Shown here: positions 1 through 7,189 of the stretch, piece by piece
Position numbering within the stretch: position 1 is the stretch's first letter
Layout of the letters: the number at the start of each line of letters is the position of its first letter
DNA from: JABZIP01 sp052173355
GTDB taxonomy: Bacteria > Bacillota > Clostridia > Peptostreptococcales > Anaerovoracaceae
Reading direction: 5' to 3'
Length of the DNA stretch: 26,003 nt
Assembly (NCBI GenBank): GCA_052173355.1
Contig: JBQMYS010000014.1
Coordinates: 1 to 26,003, forward strand
Translations under genes and position numbers: made by a program
Notes under the pieces: generated by a model
The model's database searches: none
Seen by the model: the letters and a program-made list of their open reading frames with translations, nothing else
Told to the model about the DNA's origin: nothing

Positions 1-797
1 AATCTGCAAAGGGCAGTGTAGAGGTTAGTATAGAAAAAGGCAGCTCCGGTAAACGCCAAAACAGCGGCGACAGTAGCACGACTACACCTGTGCATCCGGG
101 TGCACCTACTGTAACCGTCAAAAACGAAGCCGCAAAAGAGCTTGTAAAAAATATAACGGATCAGGCGCAGGCAAATCATGTCGATACGCTTGTAGGAAAT
201 GCGCCTATGACGGAAAAGAAGGCGGCGCTGAGAGGACTTTCGGCAGATACCAAGGCTAAGCTTACGGCTGCTATACTTGCAAAGTATACGGACGTAAAAC
301 CGGGCGAGTGGTATTCGCAAGATTTGGCTATGATGCTCCTCGCAGGACTTGTAAAAGGTACGAGCGAAACGACCATATCACCACAGAAGCAGGTGACGGG
401 AGAAGAAATGATGACTATGCTCGTAAGGAGTATGGGCAAAGAGCCTGCTCTTATAGCAGGAGCAAATTGGTATGCGCCTTACAAAGCTGAGGCAAAAGCG
501 CTTAAACTTGACGAAGGCATTAAATTCGATGTGGCAAAGAACATGACGAGGGGGGAAGTTGCTACCATGATGTTTACATATGTGAAGCTGAGTGAAAAGA
601 GCCCTGTTGCCATTGATGCAAATGCGCTTGCAAATGTGAAGGATGCAGAAGCTATACCTGCCGACTACAAAGAGGCGGTAAGCTATATGTACCAAAAAGG
701 ACTACTCAAGGGCTACGAGGACGGAAGTTTTAAGGCGGGGAAGGACGTATCTCGCATAGAGGCGATTTCGATACTGGCAAGGTTGGTAGCGCTGTAG
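1..797 (+). CDS. SLH-domain surface protein, C-terminal part (partial)
   Basis: The reading frame is open from the left edge (first full codon at base 3) to the TAG at 795-797, so this is the last 264 residues of a longer protein; a GTG at 90 is not needed as a start. After a Ser/Thr/Gly-rich linker (bases about 40-110), typical of wall-attached proteins, come three repeats resembling S-layer homology domains. They lie near bases 276-440 (YTDVKPGEWYSQDLA), 462-590 (degenerate) and 630-795 (clearest, with GLLKGYEDGSFKAGKDVSR). SLH triplets usually bind pyruvylated secondary wall polymers and anchor the protein to the cell surface. The function of the missing N-terminal part cannot be told. G+C is visibly higher than in downstream genes (about 45-52% in sampled 60-base lines, against about 30% in one sampled line of pyrI). 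No clear terminator follows the stop. Confidence 0.85.
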   Translation, partial: SAKGSVEVSIEKGSSGKRQNSGDSSTTTPVHPGAPTVTVKNEAAKELVKNITDQAQANHVDTLVGNAPMTEKKAALRGLSADTKAKLTAAILAKYTDVKPGEWYSQDLAMMLLAGLVKGTSETTISPQKQVTGEEMMTMLVRSMGKEPALIAGANWYAPYKAEAKALKLDEGIKFDVAKNMTRGEVATMMFTYVKLSEKSPVAIDANALANVKDAEAIPADYKEAVSYMYQKGLLKGYEDGSFKAGKDVSRIEAISILARLVAL

Positions 798-836
798 GGC
801 TTCACAAAAAAACAATCAAAAACAAATTTATTTTTC

Positions 837-865
837 TTGACATAGGTAAATAATTTTGCTAAAAT
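837..865 (+). promoter_or_regulatory. Promoter of the pyr operon leader
   Basis: TTGACA at 837-842, a 17-base spacer, and TAAAAT at 860-865 form a near-consensus sigma-A promoter. The upstream stretch 804-836 is rich in A and T tracts and could act as an UP element. Transcription should start near 872, leaving about 65 nt before the leader ORF and about 250 nt before pyrB. Confidence 0.8.
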
Positions 866-936
866 AATAAAGGTTTAAAGCAATATAAAAAACATAAAAT
901 ACATACGTGTAAATTTGTGAGTTGGGAGGCACAGCG

Positions 937-1059
937 GTGAGAAATTTTTATGAACAAAATTCTATTCAAAAACTGCATTATAAGCTTTCCTGTTTTGAGG
1001 ACTGTATGTTTAGTAACAATTTTCAAAATTACAACTTTATATTTGATTTTAATTTTTAA
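937..1059 (+). CDS. Putative 40-residue leader peptide of the pyr operon
   Basis: A short ORF starts with GTG at 937, preceded by a good Shine-Dalgarno (GGGAGG at 924-929, 7-base spacing), and ends at TAA 1057-1059. The predicted peptide begins MRNFYEQNSIQKLHY and ends FQNYNFIFDFNF. It matches no protein family I know, and eight of its 40 residues are Phe. The last seven codons and the start of the stop (1036-1057) hold 16 T in 22 bases. The stop codon overlaps the base of the terminator hairpin at 1058. Position, RBS and overlap suggest a regulatory leader whose translation, not its product, matters, as in enterobacterial pyrBI. It is inferred from layout only and could be fortuitous, but the SD-plus-ORF-plus-terminator register argues against that. 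Confidence 0.65.
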   Translation: MRNFYEQNSIQKLHYKLSCFEDCMFSNNFQNYNFIFDFNF

Positions 1060-1085
1060 TCTTCCGACTTCGGAAGATTTTTTTT
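1058..1085 (+). terminator. Attenuator: intrinsic terminator between leader ORF and pyrB
   Basis: A 9-bp perfect stem (1058-1066 AATCTTCCG with 1071-1079 CGGAAGATT), a 4-base loop ACTT and a run of T to 1085 form a canonical intrinsic terminator. It lies downstream of the 837-865 promoter and 38 bases before the pyrB start, so it must be read through to express the operon. Its first two bases belong to the leader stop codon, so a ribosome finishing the leader would cover the 5' arm. Confidence 0.85.
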
Positions 1086-1122
1086 GTTTATTGTATTGCT
1101 TGTAAGAAAAAGGAGGATTACT

Positions 1123-2052
1123 ATGCTTAAAGGAAGAAGTTTACTTGAACCTATGGATTTTACAGTAGAGGAACTTGAAGAAATTTTTGAACTTGCCGAT
1201 CGGATAATAGAAAATCCGGAAAAATATCAAAAGGTTTGTGACGGGAAGTTACTTGCAACGCTTTTTTATGAACCGAGTACCAGAACCAGGTTCAGTTTTG
1301 AGGCTGCCATGCTGCGACTTGGCGGACAGGTGATAGGTTTTTCAGAGCCGAATTCAAGTTCAGTTGCAAAAGGAGAGAGTATTTCGGATACTATCAGGAC
1401 TATTGCGTGCTATGCAGATATAGCTGTAATGAGACATCCGAAAGAAGGTGCACCTAGGGTAGCTGTAAACAGTACGGATATGCCGGTGATAAATGCAGGC
1501 GACGGAGGGCATCAACATCCGACTCAAACTCTTACGGATTTGCTTACAATAAGGAGAAAACTCGGTAAATTTGCAAATCTTACGGTTGGATGCTGCGGAG
1601 ATTTAAAATTTGGCAGAACAGTACATTCGCTAATAAAGGCATTGTCACGATATGAAGGTGTGAAATTCAAACTAATATCGCCATCTGAACTTAGAATCCC
1701 GGAGTACGTAAAAAAGGAAGTGCTTGAAAAAAATAACATCGAATATCAGGAAATGGAAAGTATGCAAGACGCATTGCCGAATCTTGATGTGTTATATATG
1801 ACAAGGGTGCAAAGAGAGCGATTTTTCAATGAAGAAGATTACATAAGGCTTAAAGATACATACATACTTGATAAACCGAAGATGAAACTTGCACCTGATA
1901 AAATGATTGTATTGCATCCGCTTCCTAGAGTAAATGAGATAGCTGTAGAAGTGGATGAAGATCCAAGAGCAATGTATTTTGTGCAGGCAAAAAACGGAAT
2001 GTTCGTGCGAATGGCACTTATCATGAAGCTGTTAGGAATGGAGGTACGATAA
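1123..2052 (+). CDS. pyrB: Aspartate carbamoyltransferase catalytic subunit
   Basis: PyrB condenses carbamoyl phosphate with L-aspartate to N-carbamoyl-L-aspartate, the committed step of pyrimidine synthesis, in the cytosol. The 309-residue product has the family's usual length. Visible motifs are STRTR at residues 52-56 (carbamoyl phosphate loop), SVAKGES at 80-86, HPTQ at 132-135 and HPLPR at 265-269. The ATG at 1123 is chosen because AGGAGG lies at 1111-1116; the frame also extends upstream to a TTG inside the terminator T-run, which has no RBS. The gene is first in the operon, directly after the attenuator, and its stop overlaps the pyrI start by one base (TAATG). With PyrI it should form the allosteric c6r6-type holoenzyme. 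Confidence 0.97.
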   Translation: MLKGRSLLEPMDFTVEELEEIFELADRIIENPEKYQKVCDGKLLATLFYEPSTRTRFSFEAAMLRLGGQVIGFSEPNSSSVAKGESISDTIRTIACYADIAVMRHPKEGAPRVAVNSTDMPVINAGDGGHQHPTQTLTDLLTIRRKLGKFANLTVGCCGDLKFGRTVHSLIKALSRYEGVKFKLISPSELRIPEYVKKEVLEKNNIEYQEMESMQDALPNLDVLYMTRVQRERFFNEEDYIRLKDTYILDKPKMKLAPDKMIVLHPLPRVNEIAVEVDEDPRAMYFVQAKNGMFVRMALIMKLLGMEVR

Positions 2053-2480
2053 TGTTAGTAAATAGTATCGAAAAGGGAATTGTTATAGATCATATCACAG
2101 CGGGATTGGGAGCGAAGATAATCGAATACCTGCACATGGATTTGACTGAAAATACGGTAGCATTTATAATGAATGCAAGCAGCGGAAAGCATGGAAAAAA
2201 AGATATTGTAAAGATTCAAAATGTGACGGATGTTAATTTGGATGTGCTTGGGCTTATAGAACCGAATGCGACGGTAAACATTATAGAAAATGGGAAAATT
2301 GTAAAAAAAATCAACTTAAATTTGCCTAAAAAAGTTGTAAATGTAATCAAATGCAAAAATCCAAGATGCGTTACATCTGTTGAGGTTAATGCGCCACATG
2401 TTTTTCATTTAATCAATGAGGAAAACAGAGAATATCGTTGCGAATATTGTGATGATATAGTTTGTATGAAGGATAAATAA
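2052..2480 (+). CDS. pyrI: Aspartate carbamoyltransferase regulatory subunit
   Basis: PyrI is the nucleotide-binding regulatory chain of ATCase, giving feedback control by CTP/UTP and ATP. The 142-residue product has an N-terminal allosteric domain (about 1-95) and a C-terminal zinc domain with cysteines C101, C106, C130 and C133 in the expected C-x4-C ... C-x2-C spacing; the zinc site contacts PyrB. The ATG overlaps the pyrB TAA by one base, implying translational coupling. PyrI is absent from Bacillus-type pyr operons but known from enterobacteria, archaea and clostridia, so it supports a clostridial origin. No defect is visible. Confidence 0.96.
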   Translation: MLVNSIEKGIVIDHITAGLGAKIIEYLHMDLTENTVAFIMNASSGKHGKKDIVKIQNVTDVNLDVLGLIEPNATVNIIENGKIVKKINLNLPKKVVNVIKCKNPRCVTSVEVNAPHVFHLINEENREYRCEYCDDIVCMKDK

Positions 2481-2481
2481 A

Positions 2482-3753
2482 ATGATTCTAATTATAAAAA
2501 ATGGCAATTTGGCTGTATCAAAAATTGGAAAAGTTGAAAAGGGAGACCTTTATATAAAAGACGGAAAGATAGCGGCTATTAAATTGCAAGATGAGCAATT
2601 CGGCGATACATCAGGATTTGAAGATGCTGATGTAATAGATGTGGCAGGTAAATTGGTGTCTCCGGGATTTATAGATTTGCACGTTCATTTTAGAGAACCG
2701 GGCTTTGAGGATAAGGAAACCATACATACGGGAAGCATGGCAGCCGCTGCCGGAGGATTCACAAGTGTTTGCATTATGCCGAACACCAATCCTGTTATTG
2801 ATTGCGCAAAAACGCTTAAATATGTTGATGATAAAATCAGAGAATGCGCAAAAATAAATGTATTTCCTATAGGAAGTATAACACCGGGGCAAAAAGGAGA
2901 GATGTTGGCGGATTTTGCGAGCATGGTAGAATGCGAAACTTTGTGCAGGGAGCAAATAGGTAAGGGAATATGCGCAGTAAGTGAAGATGGAAGAAGCGTT
3001 ATGAATTCAGCACTAATGCTTGAAGCTGTCAAAGAAGCAAAAAAAATGGGGCTTTCAATATTTTCTCATACAGAAGATGAAACATTACGTGAAACCGCAA
3101 TAGGTGAAGAATTGTTTGCAGTTAGAGATATGATGCTTGCGCAAGAAGCGGATGCGCACATACACCTTTGCCATATAAGCACGAAAAAATGCGTGGATAT
3201 GATAGATTTTATGAAAAGTAAGGGAGTAAATGTTACGGCGGAAGTAACCCCGCATCATTTGGTATTGTCATCTGATGGTATTTCAGAAGATACAAATCGA
3301 AAAATGAATCCGCCACTTAGAAAAATTGAAGATGTCAAAGCACTTCGCAAAGCCCTTAAGAACGGTATTATCGACATTATAGCAACAGACCACGCACCGC
3401 ATACGCAAGAAGAAAAACGAAAGCCATATGAAAAAGCGCCAAACGGAATAGTAGGGCTTGAAACTGCATTTGCGGTTTGCTATACAAGCCTTGTAAAAAA
3501 TGATGATTTTTCGATAATGGAGATAATTGATGCTATGTCGTTAAAGCCGGCGCAAATATTGGGTATAAATAGTATTGGTAGCCTTGAAGTAGGCAAAGAT
3601 GCGGATATTGCGGTAATAGATATTGAAAATCCTTACATTATAGATAAAACAAAATTTTTATCAAAAGGCAGGAACACACCGTTTGATAAGATGTCGGTTT
3701 ATGGAAAAATTGAAAAGACGCTTGTTCGCGGAGAGATTGTATATAGTATTTAA
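2482..3753 (+). CDS. pyrC: Dihydroorotase
   Basis: PyrC cyclises N-carbamoyl-L-aspartate to dihydroorotate. The 423-residue protein is a complete class I (bacterial, non-E. coli-type) amidohydrolase: metal ligands H67 and H69 in DLHVHF, Asp169 in SEDGRS where other amidohydrolases have a carboxylated Lys, H196 (SHTED), H231 (HLCHIS) and the catalytic D303 in ATDHAPH. The start ATG follows the pyrI stop after a single base. A short intergenic stretch with its own RBS separates it from pyrF. Nothing suggests an inactive paralogue. Confidence 0.95.
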   Translation: MILIIKNGNLAVSKIGKVEKGDLYIKDGKIAAIKLQDEQFGDTSGFEDADVIDVAGKLVSPGFIDLHVHFREPGFEDKETIHTGSMAAAAGGFTSVCIMPNTNPVIDCAKTLKYVDDKIRECAKINVFPIGSITPGQKGEMLADFASMVECETLCREQIGKGICAVSEDGRSVMNSALMLEAVKEAKKMGLSIFSHTEDETLRETAIGEELFAVRDMMLAQEADAHIHLCHISTKKCVDMIDFMKSKGVNVTAEVTPHHLVLSSDGISEDTNRKMNPPLRKIEDVKALRKALKNGIIDIIATDHAPHTQEEKRKPYEKAPNGIVGLETAFAVCYTSLVKNDDFSIMEIIDAMSLKPAQILGINSIGSLEVGKDADIAVIDIENPYIIDKTKFLSKGRNTPFDKMSVYGKIEKTLVRGEIVYSI

Positions 3754-3773
3754 TTCACAAATTGGAGGTAAAA

Positions 3774-4676
3774 ATGATTGATACGCTTTTGCAGAGGATA
3801 GATGAACTTAAAAATCCGTCCGTAGTTGGGCTTGACCCGAATATTACGATGATTCCGGATAAATTGCGCGAACAGAAAATAGAACAATTTGGTAAAACAC
3901 CAAAAGCTGTTGCTGAGATGTTTTTTGAATTTAATAAAGAGATAATAGATGCGGTAGCGGATATTGTTCCTGCAGTCAAACCTCAGATTGCAATGTACGA
4001 GCAATATGCTCTTGCCGGAATTGATGTTTATCTTAGAACGGTAGAATATGCTAAGGAAAAAGGAATGATTGTCATAGGAGATATAAAGCGAGGCGATATA
4101 TCTTCAACAGCGAAAGCGTACGCTGCACATATCGGTGGAACGGACATATTTGGAGAAAATACGGAACTTTGGAAAGAAGACTTTGTTACTGTAAATCCAT
4201 ATCTGGGAATCGACGGGATTTTACCGTTTGTAGAAGCGTGCAATGAGCGTGACAAGGGAATTTTTGTTTTGGTAAAAACAAGTAATCCATCCGGTGTGCA
4301 GTTACAGGATTTGATTAGTGCTGAAAAACCTATATATCAGCATGTTGCAGAGCTTGTTAAGAAGTGGGGAGAACTTTCACGAGGAAAGCTCGGATATGAC
4401 AAAGTTGGAGCTGTAGTAGGAGCGACAAGCAAAGAACAAGGAGAAGAATTACGAAAGTTGATGCCACGCACATTTTTCCTTGTTCCGGGTTATGGGGCAC
4501 AAGGTGGTAAAGGTGAGGATTTAAAAGGATATTTTGATAATGAGGGTAGAGGTTGTATAGTAAATTCTTCCAGAGGTATAATTGCCGCTTATCAAAAAGA
4601 TGCCAAATATGCAGATGATTTTGCAGCAGCGGCACGAGATGCGGCAATCGCAATGAGAGAAGATTTGAGGTTTTAA
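3774..4676 (+). CDS. pyrF: Orotidine 5'-phosphate decarboxylase (type 2)
   Basis: PyrF decarboxylates OMP to UMP, the last step of the pathway. The product is 300 residues, the length of the longer type 2 subfamily rather than the roughly 230-residue type 1. The catalytic D-x-K-x-x-D signature is DIKRGD at residues 103-108; VGLDPN near 18-23 and PGYGAQGGKGED near the C-terminus are further family motifs. The start is ATG 3774 because GGAGG sits at 3764-3768; an upstream in-frame TTG at 3762 would put the RBS inside the gene. The stop is one base before pyrK. Confidence 0.95.
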   Translation: MIDTLLQRIDELKNPSVVGLDPNITMIPDKLREQKIEQFGKTPKAVAEMFFEFNKEIIDAVADIVPAVKPQIAMYEQYALAGIDVYLRTVEYAKEKGMIVIGDIKRGDISSTAKAYAAHIGGTDIFGENTELWKEDFVTVNPYLGIDGILPFVEACNERDKGIFVLVKTSNPSGVQLQDLISAEKPIYQHVAELVKKWGELSRGKLGYDKVGAVVGATSKEQGEELRKLMPRTFFLVPGYGAQGGKGEDLKGYFDNEGRGCIVNSSRGIIAAYQKDAKYADDFAAAARDAAIAMREDLRF

Positions 4677-4677
4677 T

Positions 4678-5481
4678 ATGAAAAAGAGAGAAACTGTTAA
4701 AATTTTATCAAATAAAGAAATCGAAAGAGATGTTTTTGATTTGCGACTTGCAGTTAATTTTGAGGAAAAGCCACGCCCGGGTCAGTTTGTAAATATGTAT
4801 ACAAATGATGCAAGCCTGTTGCTTCCCCGTCCTATAAGCATCTGTGATTTTGAAGGTAATGAACTTAGGCTTGTTTATCGAGTATCGGGTAAGGGAACGA
4901 AGTTGATTTCAACATATGAACGAGGAGAATGGATTGATATTACAGGACCGCTTGGTAACGGAAATATGATATACAATGATAAAAATCCCGGAAGAAACAA
5001 AGATTTCAGCGGCGCAAAGACAGTATTGGTGGGAGGCGGCATTGGAACACCGCCGATGCTTTTTCTTGCAAAAGAATTAAAAAAAATGGGATCGGATGTT
5101 AATGTTGTTTTGAGTTTTAAATGTGAGCCGGTATTGGAAGAAGATTTTATAGCGGCAGGAGTTAAGACTTATGTTGCAACTTCTGACGGAAGTCGAGGGT
5201 TTCATGGTAACGGGATAGAATTTATAAAGCAAGAAAATTTACTAAAAGGTGCAAAAGAGGTGTTTTCGTGTGGACCGAAAGGATTACTACGAGCACTTGG
5301 AAATCTTGCAGGCGATTATGATATACCGTGCCAGCTTTCTTTGGAAGAAAGAATGGGCTGCGGGTATGGAGCATGCGCAGGTTGTGTCTGTAAGATCGAT
5401 AACGGCAGTCAGATTGTTAAAAAAGGAGTTTGCAAGGCAGGACCGATTTTTTATGCAGATACCGTAGTATGGGAGGATTAA
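4678..5481 (+). CDS. pyrK: Dihydroorotate dehydrogenase B, electron transfer subunit
   Basis: PyrK is the FAD and [2Fe-2S] subunit that passes electrons from dihydroorotate oxidation on PyrD to NAD+. In the 267-residue product the FAD-binding segment RPISICD is at about 51-57, a nucleotide-binding VGGGIGTPPM at 118-127, and the iron-sulfur ligands C228, C233, C236 and C252 (C-x4-C-x2-C-x15-C) near the C-terminus. Pairing with the next gene pyrD identifies the NAD-dependent class 1B enzyme, suited to an anaerobe. The RBS for pyrD (GGGAGG 5471-5476) lies inside the last codons of pyrK. Confidence 0.95.
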   Translation: MKKRETVKILSNKEIERDVFDLRLAVNFEEKPRPGQFVNMYTNDASLLLPRPISICDFEGNELRLVYRVSGKGTKLISTYERGEWIDITGPLGNGNMIYNDKNPGRNKDFSGAKTVLVGGGIGTPPMLFLAKELKKMGSDVNVVLSFKCEPVLEEDFIAAGVKTYVATSDGSRGFHGNGIEFIKQENLLKGAKEVFSCGPKGLLRALGNLAGDYDIPCQLSLEERMGCGYGACAGCVCKIDNGSQIVKKGVCKAGPIFYADTVVWED

Positions 5482-5482
5482 G

Positions 5483-6391
5483 ATGAGTGTTAATATGAAA
5501 GTGAATATTGCAGGAATAGAACTTAAAAATCCTGTAATGCCGGCATCCGGTACGTTTATGCCAAAAAATACTTCTGAATTTTACGATATTACAAAACTGG
5601 GCGCTGTTGTAACAAAAGGTGTTGCAGATACTCCATGGCCCGGGAATCCGATGCCCAGAATAGCAGAAACTTATGGAGGCATGCTTAATTCCATAGGACT
5701 TCAAAATCCGGGAGCTGAACAATATATAAAAGAAGATTTGGAATTTTTAAAAGATAAGGATGTGCCGATTATCAGCAATATAGCAGGGCACAGCATAGAC
5801 GAATATGTGTGTACTTGTCAAAAACTAGAAGATACAAATGTGGATATGTTTGAGATTAACATATCATGCCCTAATATAGAAGAAGGCGGGATGAGTTTCG
5901 GAACGGACCCTGTGATGGCGGCAAAGGTAACATCTGCGGTGAAAAAAATAACCAAAAAACCCGTTATAGTTAAGCTGTCACCGAATGTTACAGATATAAC
6001 GCAAATTGCAAAGGCTGTGGAAACTGCAGGTGCAGATGCCGTATCGCTTATAAATACATTGCTGGGAATGAGGATAGATATAAATAGGAAAAAACCGATT
6101 CTCGCAAATAAAATGGGTGGATTTTCGGGACCTGCCGTATTTCCGGTCGCGCTAAGAATGGTTTACCAAGTAAGAAGAACTGTAAACATACCGATAATCG
6201 GTATGGGAGGAATTATGACATGGGAGGATGCTGTAGAGATGATAATGGCAGGTGCGGACGCAGTTGCTGTTGGAACTGCGGCATTGCTGGATCCGGGCGC
6301 ACCGTTGAAAATAATTTCAGGCATTGAAAAATACATGATTGAAAATGATTTTAAAACAATAGATGATATACGCGCGGCTTTTTGCGAATAG
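5483..6391 (+). CDS. pyrD: Dihydroorotate dehydrogenase B, catalytic subunit
   Basis: PyrD oxidises dihydroorotate to orotate with FMN. The 302-residue barrel carries NISCPN around residues 126-131 with the class 1 catalytic cysteine C129, VIVKLSPN at 161-168 with an FMN-contacting Lys, and the phosphate-binding segments IGMGGIMTWEDA and AVAVGTA near the C-terminus. The class 1B assignment rests on the Cys and on the partner pyrK immediately upstream. ATG 5483 is preferred over the Met at residue 5 because the RBS ends six bases upstream of it. Confidence 0.96.
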   Translation: MSVNMKVNIAGIELKNPVMPASGTFMPKNTSEFYDITKLGAVVTKGVADTPWPGNPMPRIAETYGGMLNSIGLQNPGAEQYIKEDLEFLKDKDVPIISNIAGHSIDEYVCTCQKLEDTNVDMFEINISCPNIEEGGMSFGTDPVMAAKVTSAVKKITKKPVIVKLSPNVTDITQIAKAVETAGADAVSLINTLLGMRIDINRKKPILANKMGGFSGPAVFPVALRMVYQVRRTVNIPIIGMGGIMTWEDAVEMIMAGADAVAVGTAALLDPGAPLKIISGIEKYMIENDFKTIDDIRAAFCE

Positions 6392-6400
6392 GAGGATGAA

Positions 6401-7096
6401 ATGGGTTATAAGGAAGATTTTATCGGGTTTATGCTGAAATCCGACGTTTTAAAATTCGGTGAATTTGTTACTAAAAGCGGTAGAGAAACTCCGTATTTTA
6501 TAAATACAGGTAACTATAAGACAGGTGCGCAAGTGATGCAGTTGGGAGAGTTTTATGCAGCGTGCATAGACGAAAACATAAAGTGCGGAAATATTTCACC
6601 GAAAGTAAAAGCTTTGTTCGGACCTGCCTATAAGGGTATTCCAATCGCAACATCTACGAGTATAGCGCTTTATAGCAAATTTGACAGAGAAGTAGGTTAT
6701 ATGTTTAATCGTAAGGAAGAAAAAGACCATGGTGAAGGAGGAAATTTAGTCGGCTATAAACCGGCGGAGGGCGATGAAGTAATCATAGTCGAGGATGTTA
6801 TAACGGCAGGTACGGCGATTCGGCAGATATTGCCGACTTTGAAGATGCTTAAAGTTAAAATTGCCGCTGTAATAGTTTCGGTTGACAGAATGGAAAAAGG
6901 TCAAAATGAAAAGACTGCAATTATGGAACTTGAAGAAGAATTCGGTATCAAAACTTTCCCTATAGTGAATATAGTTGATATAATTAAGAACATTGAGGAC
7001 AGACAGCTTGATGACAGATTCGAAACGCTAATTACCCCAAAGATTCGAGGTAAGATTTACGACTATATGAATGAATATTGCATATTGCACAAATAG
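6401..7096 (+). CDS. pyrE: Orotate phosphoribosyltransferase
   Basis: PyrE transfers phosphoribose from PRPP to orotate, giving OMP for PyrF. The 231-residue product has the PRPP-binding motif VIIVEDVITAGTA ending at residue 139 and the flexible catalytic loop NRKEEKDHGEGG at 103-114. It is somewhat longer than many bacterial PyrE proteins (about 210-215 residues), mainly in the central and C-terminal parts, with no broken motif. GGAGG at 6391-6395 overlaps the pyrD stop and sets the ATG. It is the last gene of the operon; a weak hairpin overlaps its stop codon. Confidence 0.95.
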   Translation: MGYKEDFIGFMLKSDVLKFGEFVTKSGRETPYFINTGNYKTGAQVMQLGEFYAACIDENIKCGNISPKVKALFGPAYKGIPIATSTSIALYSKFDREVGYMFNRKEEKDHGEGGNLVGYKPAEGDEVIIVEDVITAGTAIRQILPTLKMLKVKIAAVIVSVDRMEKGQNEKTAIMELEEEFGIKTFPIVNIVDIIKNIEDRQLDDRFETLITPKIRGKIYDYMNEYCILHK

Positions 7097-7106
7097 TGCA
7101 TATTTT
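7082..7106 (+). terminator. Possible weak terminator after pyrE
   Basis: TTGCAC (ending 7090) and GTGCA (7096-7100) pair in a 5-bp stem, extendable by three A-T pairs across a bulge, followed by the T-rich TATTTTAT. The loop contains the pyrE stop codon. The stem is short and the T-run interrupted, so termination may be partial. Confidence 0.35.
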
Positions 7107-7122
7107 ATCACTAACTTGCATC

Positions 7123-7151
7123 TTTACAATATTTTTTTTATATGATAGAAT
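7123..7151 (+). promoter_or_regulatory. Promoter of glyA
   Basis: TTTACA at 7123-7128 and TAGAAT at 7146-7151 are separated by 17 bases in the pyrE-glyA gap. Expected start is near 7158, giving a short leader of about 32 nt with GGAGGG at 7180-7185. No riboswitch-sized leader is present. Confidence 0.65.
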
Positions 7152-7189
7152 GTGAAAGATTGAAGCGTTTATAAATTTAGGAGGGTAAT

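Noticed and set aside
90..797. SLH protein as a complete 235-residue gene starting at GTG 90
   Set aside because: No RBS precedes the GTG, and the frame stays open with linker-like sequence to the window edge, so it is the tail of a larger protein.
872..1085. PyrR-binding anti-antiterminator in the pyr leader
   Set aside because: GAGTTGGGAGGCAC near 919-932 slightly recalls the GAGAGGCU part of PyrR binding loops, but the flanking complementary arm is absent and the GGGAGG has a simpler role as the leader SD. No alternative antiterminator pairing beyond about 5 bp with the terminator arm was found.
7097..7189. Riboswitch or T-box ahead of glyA
   Set aside because: Only about 32 nt lie between the predicted start site and the ATG, too short for any known riboswitch class, and no terminator is present there.
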